From positions 124,001 through 188,000 of the forward strand of contig CAJUJK010000002.1 of the NCBI GenBank assembly GCA_910586705.1: DNA of 64,000 nt, given 5' to 3'. The notes below the pieces were generated by a model, which worked only from the letters and a program-made list of their open reading frames with translations, ran no database searches and was not told where the DNA came from. This document shows, one piece after another, positions 32,176 to 40,921 of this stretch (the first letter of the stretch is position 1; each line of letters starts with the position of its first letter). The DNA comes from an uncultured Lachnospiraceae bacterium (GTDB lineage Bacteria; Bacillota; Clostridia; Lachnospirales; Lachnospiraceae). The translations under genes were made by a program, and so were the position numbers.

Positions 32176-33303
32176 CTACTGGTATCTCACCGGGACAGAA
32201 ACCCCGTATTCCTGCAGGGCTTCTTTAAACACGGCAAAGAAGTCCTCGATATCCTGCCGGTCGATCGCGCCCAGCGCGCACAGCCGGAACATCCCAAGCT
32301 TCTCCACCTTGCCTGGATAGATCGTGAATCCTCTCTCATAACAGTAATCGTGTATCTTTTCAAAATTCCAGTTCTCATCATCTGGATACAGTGCCGCCGC
32401 CACCAGCCCCGACTCGTTTTCCTCTGAAATATATATCCGGAATCCCATTCCTGTCAGTCCTGCCCTGATCGTCTGAAAGACACGACAGTGCCTCGCCCAC
32501 TTGTTTTCTTCCCCTTCTTCAAAATACTCTGCAAGTGCCTGCCTCACCGAATAGATCACCTGCACAGGCGGGGTAAAATGCATCTCCCCATGGGCTTTTG
32601 CATAGGCGTACTGCATGTAAAGATTGCAGTAATAGGATCGTTTCGGATAATCCGCCGACGCCTCGATCACAGATTTTTTCCCGATGACAAAGGATAACCC
32701 CGTCACCGCCATGATACCCTTCTGGGCGGAAGCCATGCAGAAATCCACCTCATCCTCCGCCATATGAATGGGTCTCATCGCATAGGTCGATGTCGTATCT
32801 GCCACGAATACGCCATGGTAACGGTGCACCAGCGCGCCAATCTCCCTAATGGGGTTGAGCAGTCCCGTCCCCGTCTCGTGATGCGTCGTATAGACAAGCG
32901 CGATATCGGGATTCTCCCTGAGCGTCTGCTCGATCCGCACAAGATCCGCCGGCCTGTCAAGGGGCAGCTTCAGATTGATATAGGGAAGTCCGTAATATTC
33001 ACAGATCTCCGCACCCCGGCTGCTGTACGCGCCGTTGTTGATGATCAGTATTTTCTTATTCTCCGGCAGCAGCGAATTCAGACAGATGTCCATGCTGATC
33101 GTACCCGAACCGCAGAACAGGACTGCCGCGTATTCACCGGGATCTGCGTGGACAATGCGCAAAAGTCCCTCCTCCACCTCCCGCATGACCGATACAAACT
33201 CCTTCTCTCTGGGGCAGATATCGGGAACCACCTGCGCTATTTTTACGGTATCGGTGGTGGTCGCCGGTCCCGGATTCAAAAGCACGTTTCTCTTAATCTC
33301 CAT
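32176..33303 (-). CDS. phnW: 2-aminoethylphosphonate-pyruvate transaminase
   Basis: 375 residues. NVLLNPGPATTTDTVK is the family N-terminus; FCGSGTISMD binds the cofactor phosphate, VADTTSTYAM holds the aspartate, and FCMASAQKGI carries the PLP-binding lysine. In this operon it runs in the biosynthetic direction, making 2-aminoethylphosphonate from phosphonoacetaldehyde. PhnW can also degrade AEP, but no phosphonatase gene is present and the mutase and decarboxylase point to synthesis. Confidence 0.93.
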   Translation of the reverse strand: MEIKRNVLLNPGPATTTDTVKIAQVVPDICPREKEFVSVMREVEEGLLRIVHADPGEYAAVLFCGSGTISMDICLNSLLPENKKILIINNGAYSSRGAEICEYYGLPYINLKLPLDRPADLVRIEQTLRENPDIALVYTTHHETGTGLLNPIREIGALVHRYHGVFVADTTSTYAMRPIHMAEDEVDFCMASAQKGIMAVTGLSFVIGKKSVIEASADYPKRSYYCNLYMQYAYAKAHGEMHFTPPVQVIYSVRQALAEYFEEGEENKWARHCRVFQTIRAGLTGMGFRIYISEENESGLVAAALYPDDENWNFEKIHDYCYERGFTIYPGKVEKLGMFRLCALGAIDRQDIEDFFAVFKEALQEYGVSVPVRYQ

Positions 33304-33315
33304 CCTAATAACCTC

Positions 33316-35196
33316 CTAAGCGCCGGAACGCTTTACCAGCCGGTCGATGATATATTTCGCGCCGGCTTTTCCGCTTTCTCCGTTGTTATATATATATTCT
33401 TCCTTCAGTTTCCGCATGGAATCACGGGAAAACTGCTCGTCCGCAAGAAGTCTTTCAACAGCCGGTACAATCTCCTCTTCTATCTTCCCCGGCGCAACCG
33501 ATATGCCTACCCTGTCGCGCAGCTCTATATCAATGGGAACCGTGTCTAGCTCCTGATAGTCGGGGTTTACAATCTTCATCGGTGTGTTGACAAACAGCAC
33601 CGGCTTCAGCGTGGAAAACGCATACTCAAAAGCAATACTCGACCAGTCCGTGATCAGAAGATCCGCCATATAAACCGTCTTATTGGAAGAAAAATCCTTC
33701 TGGAAAACCACATCATACGCCCGGTACTTCTCCGCCAGCGCGTCGATCCGCGCCTCAAAATGCCTCACATACTGCGGATGCGGGCGGACGATAATATGGT
33801 GGTTTGTCCCTGCCAGCCGGTCAAGCATCTGCCCGATGCAGGAATCCATGATATTATCCGCCTGCCATGAGGGGGCAACCAGAATCGTTTTCTGGTTTCC
33901 CTGTTCCCCTTCCCCGCTTTCCTCCAAGAGCATCTGCCCGTAGGAAACGGTCATGTCATCAATCACGGAAGAACCCCATTCTACCAGATTCTTCTTCGGC
34001 ACACCATACTTTTCTTCCCGCTCCGCAATCTCCGCCCTGTTCTTCGGCCCCGACGTAAAGACTGTGTCAAAGTGGTCCAGCGCATTCTTATGGAAGGTCA
34101 GGTTGGAACTGTTCACATCATGCGGCACATAAATGTATTCGATATCCTTTTTCACATACGACCGCTTCAGCTGGAAATTCTCCAGATCGGGCGTGGTCAT
34201 GACCATGATATCCGTCTCCATCTTCATCATCAGCACGATCATCCTGTTTTCGTTGATATAATAAGGCTTAAACTGCCCGCTCTCCATCCCGAACACCTCG
34301 TCCTCAGGATCGCTGGTAATATAGTGGATGACGATATTGGTGCGCCTTATGATCTCCTCTATGATATTCTTATAATACTTGTAAAACCCGTTCTTCTCGG
34401 AATAAAATACGATCTTTTTGTCCTGCGTTTTCAGGAAGCGCCTGTAATCCGCCTTCCCCTTCGCCCGGTAAGGATTCGACCTGTCCTCCTTCTGCTTCGC
34501 GGACATGAACGCCTTCGCTTTCTGAAGTTCCTCCTTGCTCGCCTCCAGCGCCTCGTAGTCAATATAATGTTTGGGATTGATCCAGATATTCAGAAGAACA
34601 AGCTGCACCACGGAAAGGATGTTGCTGCAGCTCCAGTAAAAGCCCACGCCGATAGAGACGAAAAATCCCAGATACAGCGACAGCCCCACCGAAAATGCCA
34701 TGGTGCCGTACTGGTTTACGCGTCCCTGCTCTGACTGCAGCACATTCGCCTTGTTCTGCACATAACACATGAAAAAAGCGGATAACGCTGCAAACAGCGG
34801 GATCAGCAGGGTAATTCCGCCCGTCTGTACAGGAATATCCGTCAGGTCCGTCCCCCTCTTTACAGCCTCCACCACGCCCATCAGCAGCGCAAGCTGGACA
34901 AAAAGCGGCACCAGATCCGCAAAGGGACTGTATTTTTCTCTCTTAAAAAGTTTATACTGCTCCTCGGAAATGGCTTCCTGATTCCCGAAATAAGCCGCCC
35001 TGATATGGTTCATCTCCGGCGACATGCGCACCGTCTTGATGGAATTTTTCTGCACCCACACGGACAATGGCAATAAAATTACCTTTGTCAGAAACGTAAA
35101 GATAAAAATTGCCACCCAATAACTGCCGCAAAAGCCGTAGCACAAATGAATGAGCCACAGCAGTCCGTTTACCACCGCGTCTGTCATCACACCCAT
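33316..35196 (-). CDS. YidC/Oxa1-like membrane domain fused to a CDP-glycerol-type polymer transferase
   Basis: 626 residues. Residues 1-215 look like a YidC/Oxa1 insertase core: a first segment (YWVAIFIFTFLTKVILLPL), a cytoplasmic hairpin (about 46-92), then further segments, the last with GVGFYWSCSNILSVVQLVLL as in YidC. A lysine (38) stands near where YidC has its groove arginine. Residues about 255-620 are a TagB/TagF-type glycerophosphotransferase: VPHDVNSS, VAPSWQADN, IIVRPHPQYVRHF, ITDWSSIAFEYAF. The start ATG follows GGGG by five bases. Context suggests it transfers an aminoethylphosphonate-type unit from a CMP/CDP donor to a surface polymer or lipid; this is inference. Confidence 0.85.
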   Translation of the reverse strand: MGVMTDAVVNGLLWLIHLCYGFCGSYWVAIFIFTFLTKVILLPLSVWVQKNSIKTVRMSPEMNHIRAAYFGNQEAISEEQYKLFKREKYSPFADLVPLFVQLALLMGVVEAVKRGTDLTDIPVQTGGITLLIPLFAALSAFFMCYVQNKANVLQSEQGRVNQYGTMAFSVGLSLYLGFFVSIGVGFYWSCSNILSVVQLVLLNIWINPKHYIDYEALEASKEELQKAKAFMSAKQKEDRSNPYRAKGKADYRRFLKTQDKKIVFYSEKNGFYKYYKNIIEEIIRRTNIVIHYITSDPEDEVFGMESGQFKPYYINENRMIVLMMKMETDIMVMTTPDLENFQLKRSYVKKDIEYIYVPHDVNSSNLTFHKNALDHFDTVFTSGPKNRAEIAEREEKYGVPKKNLVEWGSSVIDDMTVSYGQMLLEESGEGEQGNQKTILVAPSWQADNIMDSCIGQMLDRLAGTNHHIIVRPHPQYVRHFEARIDALAEKYRAYDVVFQKDFSSNKTVYMADLLITDWSSIAFEYAFSTLKPVLFVNTPMKIVNPDYQELDTVPIDIELRDRVGISVAPGKIEEEIVPAVERLLADEQFSRDSMRKLKEEYIYNNGESGKAGAKYIIDRLVKRSGA

Positions 35197-35205
35197 AGCT
35201 GCCCC

Positions 35206-35469
35206 TTAGTCGTCCACATCCTTGAACTCAATCGCCGCACTCTCCGTCCCGCCGTTCTTTTTATTCTTTTTAAAGAAAGCGAAGATTTTGTGTCTGAAAA
35301 TAGTAAAGGCAGCGCCCAGTGCAATCAGTACGCCCGCCACCGCCTGAATAATATAGGTGACCGCCGACGGGTCGATATAGGCACGTGCCGGTATGGTAAA
35401 GAAATACCAGAAACAGCCTGCAAAGTAGGTGAATTTCAAAATTTGTAACAGCGTCTTTTTCATCCTCAT
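35206..35469 (-). CDS. Small membrane protein with AYIDPSAVTY motif
   Basis: 87 residues from ATG 35469 (AAGGGG four bases upstream). An N-terminal hydrophobic segment ends ARAYIDPS, which could be a cleaved signal; a second segment (AVAGVLIALGAAFTIF) follows, then a lysine-rich cytoplasmic-type tail and an acidic C-terminus. Similar small proteins often accompany surface polymer loci in Lachnospiraceae, from memory; no function is known. It precedes the fusion transferase gene by nine bases and is the first gene of the phosphonate cluster. Confidence 0.65.
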   Translation of the reverse strand: MRMKKTLLQILKFTYFAGCFWYFFTIPARAYIDPSAVTYIIQAVAGVLIALGAAFTIFRHKIFAFFKKNKKNGGTESAAIEFKDVDD

Positions 35470-35514
35470 ATATCCCCTTTCCCTTAATACATGATACACA
35501 AAGCTTATTATACG

Positions 35515-36240
35515 TTATCCCCTCTGATTATACAAGTCATGCGCCTCCATATATTTCTCATAGAGATCCGGCCTTCTCTCCTTTGTCCGAAGGAGCGCCT
35601 GCTCCAGCCTCCACGCGTCCACCTTCGCGTGATCGCCCGAAAGCAGAATTTCCGGCACCCGCTTCCCGTGCCAGATCTCTGGTCTGGAATACTGTGGATA
35701 TTCCAAAAGACCGTCCCCGAAGGACTCTGTCTCCGCGGACTCCTCGTTGTGCAGGACACCCGGCACCAGTCTGGCAATGGCGTCCACCATCACCATAGCC
35801 GCCAGCTCTCCACCCGTGAGCACGTAGTCTCCCAGAGAAACTTCATCCGTGACGATTTCCTCCAGCACCCGCTCGTCGATTCCCTCATAGTGCCCGCAGA
35901 GAAAGATCAGCTCCTCCTCCATGGACAGTTCCTTAGCCATCGCCTGATGAAAAGGTTTCCCCTGCGGGGTGACATAGATCACGCGCCGCCGCCTGTCCTG
36001 ACCAATCCGATCAATAACAGACTGACAGGCGTCAAAGACAGGCTGCGCCTGCATCAGCATCCCTGCGCCGCCGCCGTAGGTGTAATCATCCACCTTTCCG
36101 TGCTTGTCCGTCGTAAAGTCCCGGATGTTGACCGCCTCTATCGCGATATCGCCCCTGTCCACCGCCCTGCCGAGAATGCTGGTGTGCAGTCCCTGCATGA
36201 CCATGTCTGGAAACAGGGTCAGTATATGGAAATCTACCAT
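35515..36240 (-). CDS. trmD: tRNA (guanine37-N1)-methyltransferase
   Basis: 241 residues from ATG 36240 (AGGAGG nine bases upstream). The trefoil-knot SAM site is clear: DYTYGGGAGMLMQAQPVFDA, IFLCGHYEGIDERV and the GDYVLTGGELAAMVMVDA region. It methylates G37 next to the anticodon and prevents frameshifting. It follows rimM as usual in bacteria; rplS, normally next, is displaced 6.5 kb downstream. Confidence 0.97.
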   Translation of the reverse strand: MVDFHILTLFPDMVMQGLHTSILGRAVDRGDIAIEAVNIRDFTTDKHGKVDDYTYGGGAGMLMQAQPVFDACQSVIDRIGQDRRRRVIYVTPQGKPFHQAMAKELSMEEELIFLCGHYEGIDERVLEEIVTDEVSLGDYVLTGGELAAMVMVDAIARLVPGVLHNEESAETESFGDGLLEYPQYSRPEIWHGKRVPEILLSGDHAKVDAWRLEQALLRTKERRPDLYEKYMEAHDLYNQRG

Positions 36241-36284
36241 GCTACGTTCCCTCCTGACTGTTGTGCGCAATTCCTTTGGAAATT

Positions 36285-36803
36285 TTATAATAATCCGTCC
36301 ATAACGTGAATTTCCATCACCTGCGCGTCTATATCAATATTTTTGACGCAATCCCTGATCGCGGGAAGCAGCACTTCTCTCCCGTCATCAAGGCTCACCA
36401 CATACACGTCATTTGCGCCGGTCGCCAGCACTTCCTTCAAAGTGCCGAAGTTTTCCCCCGTATCTGTCACGACGCGCATACCGATCATATCCGCCACGAA
36501 ATACTCATCCTTCTTTAATCTGACCGCCTTGTCACGGGTCACAAGAAGCTTTCCCTGCTTATATTTTTCCACGTCGTTGATGGAATCATAGCCCTTGAAT
36601 TTCAGTATCACAAACTGCTTAAAAAACTTGACGCCCTCGATCTCCATGGAGAGACGTTCCCTCCCCGTGTCCAGAATGACCTCTTTCAGCTTCTTAAAGC
36701 GGTTCGCGTCGTCCGTGGTGGGAAATACCTTCACCTCGCCCCGGATCCCGTGTGTCTGCGTAATCACGCCCACCTGCAGCTCGTCGTTTCTTTCCGTTTC
36801 CAA
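36285..36803 (-). CDS. rimM: Ribosome maturation factor RimM
   Basis: 172 residues: N-terminal beta-barrel (LQVGVITQTHGIRGEVKVFPTTD) and C-terminal PRC-barrel (EYFVADMIGMRVVTDTGE, NDVYVVSLDDGREVLLPAI). RimM assists 16S rRNA processing and 30S head assembly. Between khpA and rimM lies a GC-rich hairpin that may reduce read-through. Confidence 0.96.
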   Translation of the reverse strand: METERNDELQVGVITQTHGIRGEVKVFPTTDDANRFKKLKEVILDTGRERLSMEIEGVKFFKQFVILKFKGYDSINDVEKYKQGKLLVTRDKAVRLKKDEYFVADMIGMRVVTDTGENFGTLKEVLATGANDVYVVSLDDGREVLLPAIRDCVKNIDIDAQVMEIHVMDGLL

Positions 36804-36838
36804 ATCCCTTTACTCCCTGTCTTTTTTTCTGTCACAAA

Positions 36839-36864
36839 GACCCCACAGGGAAATCCGTGGGGTC
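36839..36864 (-). terminator. GC-rich hairpin between khpA and rimM
   Basis: GACCCCAC and GTGGGGTC form a perfect 8-bp stem; only TTTGTG follows on the minus strand, so it is at best a partial terminator or an RNA-processing/stability element inside the operon. Confidence 0.5.
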
Positions 36865-36870
36865 CTTTTG

Positions 36871-37098
36871 TCAGATGATCTCTACATCCACTCTCTTATT
36901 GTCCTTAGATGATGCCGCCTTGACAACAGAGCGGATCGCCTTTGCGATACGTCCCTGTTTGCCAATAACCTTTCCCATATCGGAGGGCGCCACATGGAGT
37001 TCCACGGTAATGTTCTTACCCTCCTCCTTCTGTGTCACCACCACTTCGTCCGGGTTTTCCACAAGAGCTTTTGCGATCACTTCAACCAATTCTTTCAT
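36871..37098 (-). CDS. khpA: KH-domain RNA-binding protein KhpA (YlqC)
   Basis: 75 residues: a single KH domain with the GxxG loop in VIGKQGRIAKAIRSVVKAAS. In Firmicutes it pairs with KhpB (Jag) and binds small RNAs and division-related transcripts. It lies between rpsP and rimM, its conserved place. Confidence 0.95.
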   Translation of the reverse strand: MKELVEVIAKALVENPDEVVVTQKEEGKNITVELHVAPSDMGKVIGKQGRIAKAIRSVVKAASSKDNKRVDVEII

Positions 37099-37129
37099 AG
37101 TCCACCTCCAAAAGCGACCTGAAACCCTT

Positions 37130-37375
37130 TTATTTTGTCACGCCTACCGTCTTGAAGATTCTGCTCACAATCTCTGTGGGCTGTGCGCCGTTGGCGAGCC
37201 ACTTCTTCGCCTCTTCCTCGTTTACCTTGTAGGTGCTGGGATCTGTGTTGGGATCGTAAGTGCCGATCTCCGCGATACATCTGCCGTCTCTGGGGGATCT
37301 GGAATCCGCCACCACAATTCTGTAAAAAGGATGCTTCTTCTGTCCCATTCTTCTCAATCTGATCTTAACTGCCAT
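37130..37375 (-). CDS. rpsP: 30S ribosomal protein S16
   Basis: 81 residues. KIRLRRMGQKKHPFYRIVVADSR and DGRCIAEIGTYDPNTDPS are the standard S16 start. It is needed for 30S assembly. It lies between ffh and khpA. Confidence 0.98.
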   Translation of the reverse strand: MAVKIRLRRMGQKKHPFYRIVVADSRSPRDGRCIAEIGTYDPNTDPSTYKVNEEEAKKWLANGAQPTEIVSRIFKTVGVTK

Positions 37376-37422
37376 TTCTTTTGCCTCCTGTAAATAATAA
37401 TATTGTTTTTTATTTTGAAACC

Positions 37423-38790
37423 CTAAAATGGGAATTTCATACCGCCTAAACCACCGAACATGCCGCGGCCTTTCTTACCGCCCATCATGCCGGGAATCTG
37501 TTTCATCATTTTCTGCGACTGCTCAAACTGCTTGATAAAGCGGTTGACCACCGCAATGTCCACCCCTGCCCCTTTGGCAATGCGCCCTTTCCTGCTCGGG
37601 TTTAAGAGCTTGGGATTCTGCCTCTCCTGCGGCGTCATGCTTAAGACGATCGCCTCCATGCGGGCAAGCTGCTTTTCATCCACCGCAGACTCGATATCCG
37701 CCATCTTACTTCCCATGCCGGGCATCATGCTTAATATCCCGGAAAGCCCGCCCATGTTGCGCATCTGTTTCATGCTCTCCAGATAGTCCTCGAAATCAAA
37801 CTTGCCCTTTTTCATGCGGGCAGCCATTTCTTTTTCTTTATCCTCGTCTATGTCCAGATTCTGCTGTGCCTTCTCGATCAGCGTGAGCACATCGCCCATG
37901 CCCAGAATCCGGTTCGCCATGCGGTCCGGGTAAAACTGCTCCAGATCGGAGAGTTTCTCACCCATACCGATAAAGAGAATCGGCTTTCCCGTGACAGCCT
38001 TGATGGAAAGCGCCGCGCCGCCTCTGGAATCACCGTCCATCTTGGACAGGATCACGCCGTCCACACCGACCTTTTCGTCAAAGTCCTTCGCCACATTGAC
38101 AGCGTCCTGACCGGTCATGGCATCCACCACCAGAAGCGTCTGGTGCACGTCCACATTTTCCTTGATCGCCATCAGCTCAGCCATCATTTCTTCGTCTATA
38201 TGCAGACGGCCCGCCGTGTCTAGAATCACCACATTATGACCGTTCTTCTGGGCGTGCTCGATCGCCGCCTTCGCGATATTGACCGGCTTATGGTTTTCCC
38301 CCATGGAGAAAACGTCCACCTGCTGCTTTTCCCCGTTTACCTGCAGCTGTTTGATCGCCGCTGGACGGTACACGTCACATGCCACCAGAAGCGGTTTCTT
38401 GCCTTTCAGTTTCAGCTTTCCCGCAATCTTCGCCGTGGTTGTGGTTTTACCCGCGCCCTGCAGGCCGCACATCATAATGACCGTGATCGCCTTTCCCGGC
38501 TGCATGGTGATCTCCGTGGTCTCTGAACCCATCAGGGACACCATTTCCTCGTTCACGATCTTGATGACCATCTGCCCCGGATTTAAGCCGTTGAGCACGT
38601 CCGCGCCGATTGCCCGCGCCTCCACAGACTTCACAAACTGTTTGACCACCTTGAAGTTGACGTCCGCCTCCAGAAGCGCCATCTTAACCTCTTTTAGCGC
38701 TGTCTTGACGTCCTCCTCCGTGAGGCGCCCCTTGCTTCTCAGATTTTTAAATACATTCTGCAGTTTATCTGTCAGACTCTCGAACGCCAT
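37423..38790 (-). CDS. ffh: Signal recognition particle protein Ffh
   Basis: 455 residues: N domain; G domain with GLQGAGKTTTTAKIA, DTAGRLHID and SKMDGDSRGGAALS; and a methionine-rich M domain (residues about 320-455; MKQMRNMGGLSGILSMMPGMG, MTPQERQNPKLLNPSRKGRIAKGAG) that binds 4.5S RNA and signal sequences. With FtsY (encoded at 51081) it delivers nascent membrane proteins to the translocon. Confidence 0.98.
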   Translation of the reverse strand: MAFESLTDKLQNVFKNLRSKGRLTEEDVKTALKEVKMALLEADVNFKVVKQFVKSVEARAIGADVLNGLNPGQMVIKIVNEEMVSLMGSETTEITMQPGKAITVIMMCGLQGAGKTTTTAKIAGKLKLKGKKPLLVACDVYRPAAIKQLQVNGEKQQVDVFSMGENHKPVNIAKAAIEHAQKNGHNVVILDTAGRLHIDEEMMAELMAIKENVDVHQTLLVVDAMTGQDAVNVAKDFDEKVGVDGVILSKMDGDSRGGAALSIKAVTGKPILFIGMGEKLSDLEQFYPDRMANRILGMGDVLTLIEKAQQNLDIDEDKEKEMAARMKKGKFDFEDYLESMKQMRNMGGLSGILSMMPGMGSKMADIESAVDEKQLARMEAIVLSMTPQERQNPKLLNPSRKGRIAKGAGVDIAVVNRFIKQFEQSQKMMKQIPGMMGGKKGRGMFGGLGGMKFPF

Positions 38791-38875
38791 CCGATCTTAC
38801 GCCTTTCTGCCAAAAATACAGTGACACACCTGTTTCCAAAAGTCCTTTGACGGATACGGACCTGCCGCCCCAAAA

Positions 38876-39229
38876 CTATAATTCCTGCATAATCCTTGCC
38901 GACAATTCCCTGATCTGTGAACCGTAGGATGCCGGGTCTGCCATTTCCCCGCTCTCGTACTGCCCGGAAAGACGGTTGATCTGCGCGATCTTTTCCTTGA
39001 TGCTCGTAAACCTTGCCACCAGCTTCAGCTTTTCCTCATATCCGAGAAGAGTCCTGTCGCAGCGTTTCACAATATCATGCACTGCCTGTCTGCTGATTCC
39101 CTGTGCCTCCGCGATCTCTCCCAGAGAAAGGTTCTCATACACAACGCTCTCGTAAATCTCCTGCTGGTGTTCCGTCAGCAGTTCCCCATAGAAATCATAC
39201 AATAAACCCTGTTCTACGATCTTTTCCAT
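38876..39229 (-). CDS. ylxM: YlxM-type putative SRP-associated DNA-binding protein
   Basis: 117 residues with a sigma-70 region-4-like helix-turn-helix: LLTEHQQEIYESVVYENLSLGEIAEAQGISRQAVHDIVKRC. YlxM always precedes ffh and modulates SRP activity or expression in streptococci. Here it is the first gene of the ylxM-ffh-rpsP-khpA-rimM-trmD operon, behind a consensus promoter. Confidence 0.94.
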   Translation of the reverse strand: MEKIVEQGLLYDFYGELLTEHQQEIYESVVYENLSLGEIAEAQGISRQAVHDIVKRCDRTLLGYEEKLKLVARFTSIKEKIAQINRLSGQYESGEMADPASYGSQIRELSARIMQEL

Positions 39230-39317
39230 GTTTTCACCACTTCTGCGCCGTTTCTGTCACGGCTTTGCCAAGGCGGCGCATCCATGAAATATAAGGCAGA
39301 CGACCGCCGACTTTTGC

Positions 39318-39346
39318 ATTTTACAATAGGAAAAGCGATGTGTCAA
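39318..39346 (-). promoter_or_regulatory. Promoter of the ylxM-ffh-...-trmD operon
   Basis: TTGACA (39341-39346), 17-base spacer, TAAAAT (39318-39323) on the minus strand, about 90 bases before ylxM. The -35 box lies inside the 3' arm of the terminator of the upstream gene, so the two elements share sequence. Confidence 0.85.
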
Positions 39347-39368
39347 GTATTTTTTCTTGACACATCGC
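39335..39368 (-). terminator. Terminator of the lipoprotein gene, overlapping the next promoter
   Basis: GCGATGTGTCAAG and CTTGACACATCGC form a perfect 13-bp stem with an 8-base loop, followed on the minus strand by TTTTCC. It lies about 26 bases after the lipoprotein stop at 39394. Confidence 0.8.
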
Positions 39369-39393
39369 GGCAGCAAAATTTTTAATACCTTTT

Positions 39394-39888
39394 TTATTCA
39401 ACGAATGACCGATAAAATTCCATCTCCGCCTCCGGCGCCTCATAGTAAAAAGTCAGAAATTCCTCCGGGACAGTAAATGCTTTGATACTATCCTCCGCCA
39501 CCGTCATTCTGATGATATCGCTGTCTTCATACAAGGTAATGGTCATATTTTCCACCGGCTCTTTTCCGCCAAAACGTGCGGCGGGGTACTTGTACGCAGT
39601 CAGATGGTATTGTTCCTCTGCTCCCTCCAGATCTCTTTTCAATTCTTCCTGCCGTTCTTCTATATCCGTGCCGTCAAAAATCGAACACTGGTTAAACTGA
39701 TACAGCTGCTCTTCGTCACTTATCGTTTTGATAAGCTCATTATTCTTTGCCGCATATATTCTGATTTCAGCCAGATTATCTAATTCCTCCGGCGTATATT
39801 TTCCTCCCTGTCCCGCGGAACATCCGGCGCAGATACATAGTCCTGCCACAAGCAGAATACCGATTTTTATACCTCTTTTCTTATTCAT
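39394..39888 (-). CDS. Small lipoprotein of unknown function
   Basis: 164 residues. A basic start and hydrophobic core (GIKIGILLVAGLCICAGCS) end at a lipobox with cysteine 23, so it is likely anchored to the outer face of the membrane. The mature part is acidic with no family recognised. The start overlaps the end of the XRE-membrane regulator gene by eight bases, implying co-expression and perhaps a sensing partnership. Confidence 0.75.
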   Translation of the reverse strand: MNKKRGIKIGILLVAGLCICAGCSAGQGGKYTPEELDNLAEIRIYAAKNNELIKTISDEEQLYQFNQCSIFDGTDIEERQEELKRDLEGAEEQYHLTAYKYPAARFGGKEPVENMTITLYEDSDIIRMTVAEDSIKAFTVPEEFLTFYYEAPEAEMEFYRSFVE

Positions 39889-40801
39889 CTCTCCCCCTGC
39901 TTTCTATCAATAATTTACAAGTCGTAACCAACAGACAGCAAAACAAAATGAGAATTGGCGCATATGGACTCCACGCGTTTGTGATTATGCCAATCAGAAC
40001 AGCCATCACCGTAACCGGCAATGCCATATATACCCAGCGATACCGTTTCATATGACCGCTTTTCGGCGTATGTCTGGCATTATTTATAACAACGCTGTCA
40101 ATATGCATGGACATTCCCGCCCATATCATAAGCGCGGGCCATACCGCATCAGCCACCCACCCGAAAACATTGCAGGCTGTCTGCCCGGCATACACCAGCA
40201 GAAAGTGTTCCATTTCAGAGCTTGCCAGAAGAATAACCAAGCCGGCAATCATCATAACGATATATTTCTTTCTTCTGCTCTCCCTCTGTCTTTTAAACGC
40301 CTCGAACACCTTGTCGTCAAACGCAAGCCGTTCGTTTTTGATTTCCTGATACTGTCTGGTCTGAAAGAAATACCATATCACAATAGCGATCCCCGCTATC
40401 ATGGTAAGCCAATAGAGGGACGACAGGATCATGCTATTTTTTTCAAAGCATCCAAAGACATTCGATACGATAAACAGGCTGATTCCTCCCGTGATCTGCT
40501 TTACGCCCTGTCTGCTGTACGACAAATACCCATCCAGCATCTCCTGACTGACATAATATCCGCTGTTTGCTGCGGCTTTCTCTTCCGTCATCCCTTTTTC
40601 ACTGCAGTCCTCTTTCAGCAGGTAGTCCGTTGACACGCCAAACAAATTACTGATCTGTACCAATTCCCCCACTTCTGGTATTCCTTTGTCGTTCACCCAT
40701 TTCCCCACCGCCTGTCTGGATACCTCCAGCCTTTCCGCTAAATCCTCCTGCGTCATACCGTTGTCTTTCAACAGTGTTTTCAATTTCTGTCCCAATGTCA
40801 T
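39881..40801 (-). CDS. Membrane-anchored XRE-family regulator
   Basis: 306 residues. Residues 1-65 are an XRE helix-turn-helix (LKDNGMTQEDLAERLEVSRQAVGKWVNDKGIPEV). The rest holds about six hydrophobic segments (e.g. LYWLTMIAGIAIVIWYFF, YIVMMIAGLVILLAS, WVYMALPVTVMAVLIGIIT) separated by basic loops. One-component membrane-bound regulators of this layout exist in Firmicutes; the signal and target are unknown. It is followed by an overlapping lipoprotein gene. Confidence 0.8.
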   Translation of the reverse strand: MTLGQKLKTLLKDNGMTQEDLAERLEVSRQAVGKWVNDKGIPEVGELVQISNLFGVSTDYLLKEDCSEKGMTEEKAAANSGYYVSQEMLDGYLSYSRQGVKQITGGISLFIVSNVFGCFEKNSMILSSLYWLTMIAGIAIVIWYFFQTRQYQEIKNERLAFDDKVFEAFKRQRESRRKKYIVMMIAGLVILLASSEMEHFLLVYAGQTACNVFGWVADAVWPALMIWAGMSMHIDSVVINNARHTPKSGHMKRYRWVYMALPVTVMAVLIGIITNAWSPYAPILILFCCLLVTTCKLLIESRGRDE

Positions 40802-40921
40802 TTTTTATCCACCTCCTGCAGTCATTTTCTTCCAGACACCGTTGAAAAACAACCAATCTGTGGTTTCATCCTGTCAACTTTGCGTTTCGTTCCCTGTTTT
40901 ACTGTTACCTTTGTAACTGTT

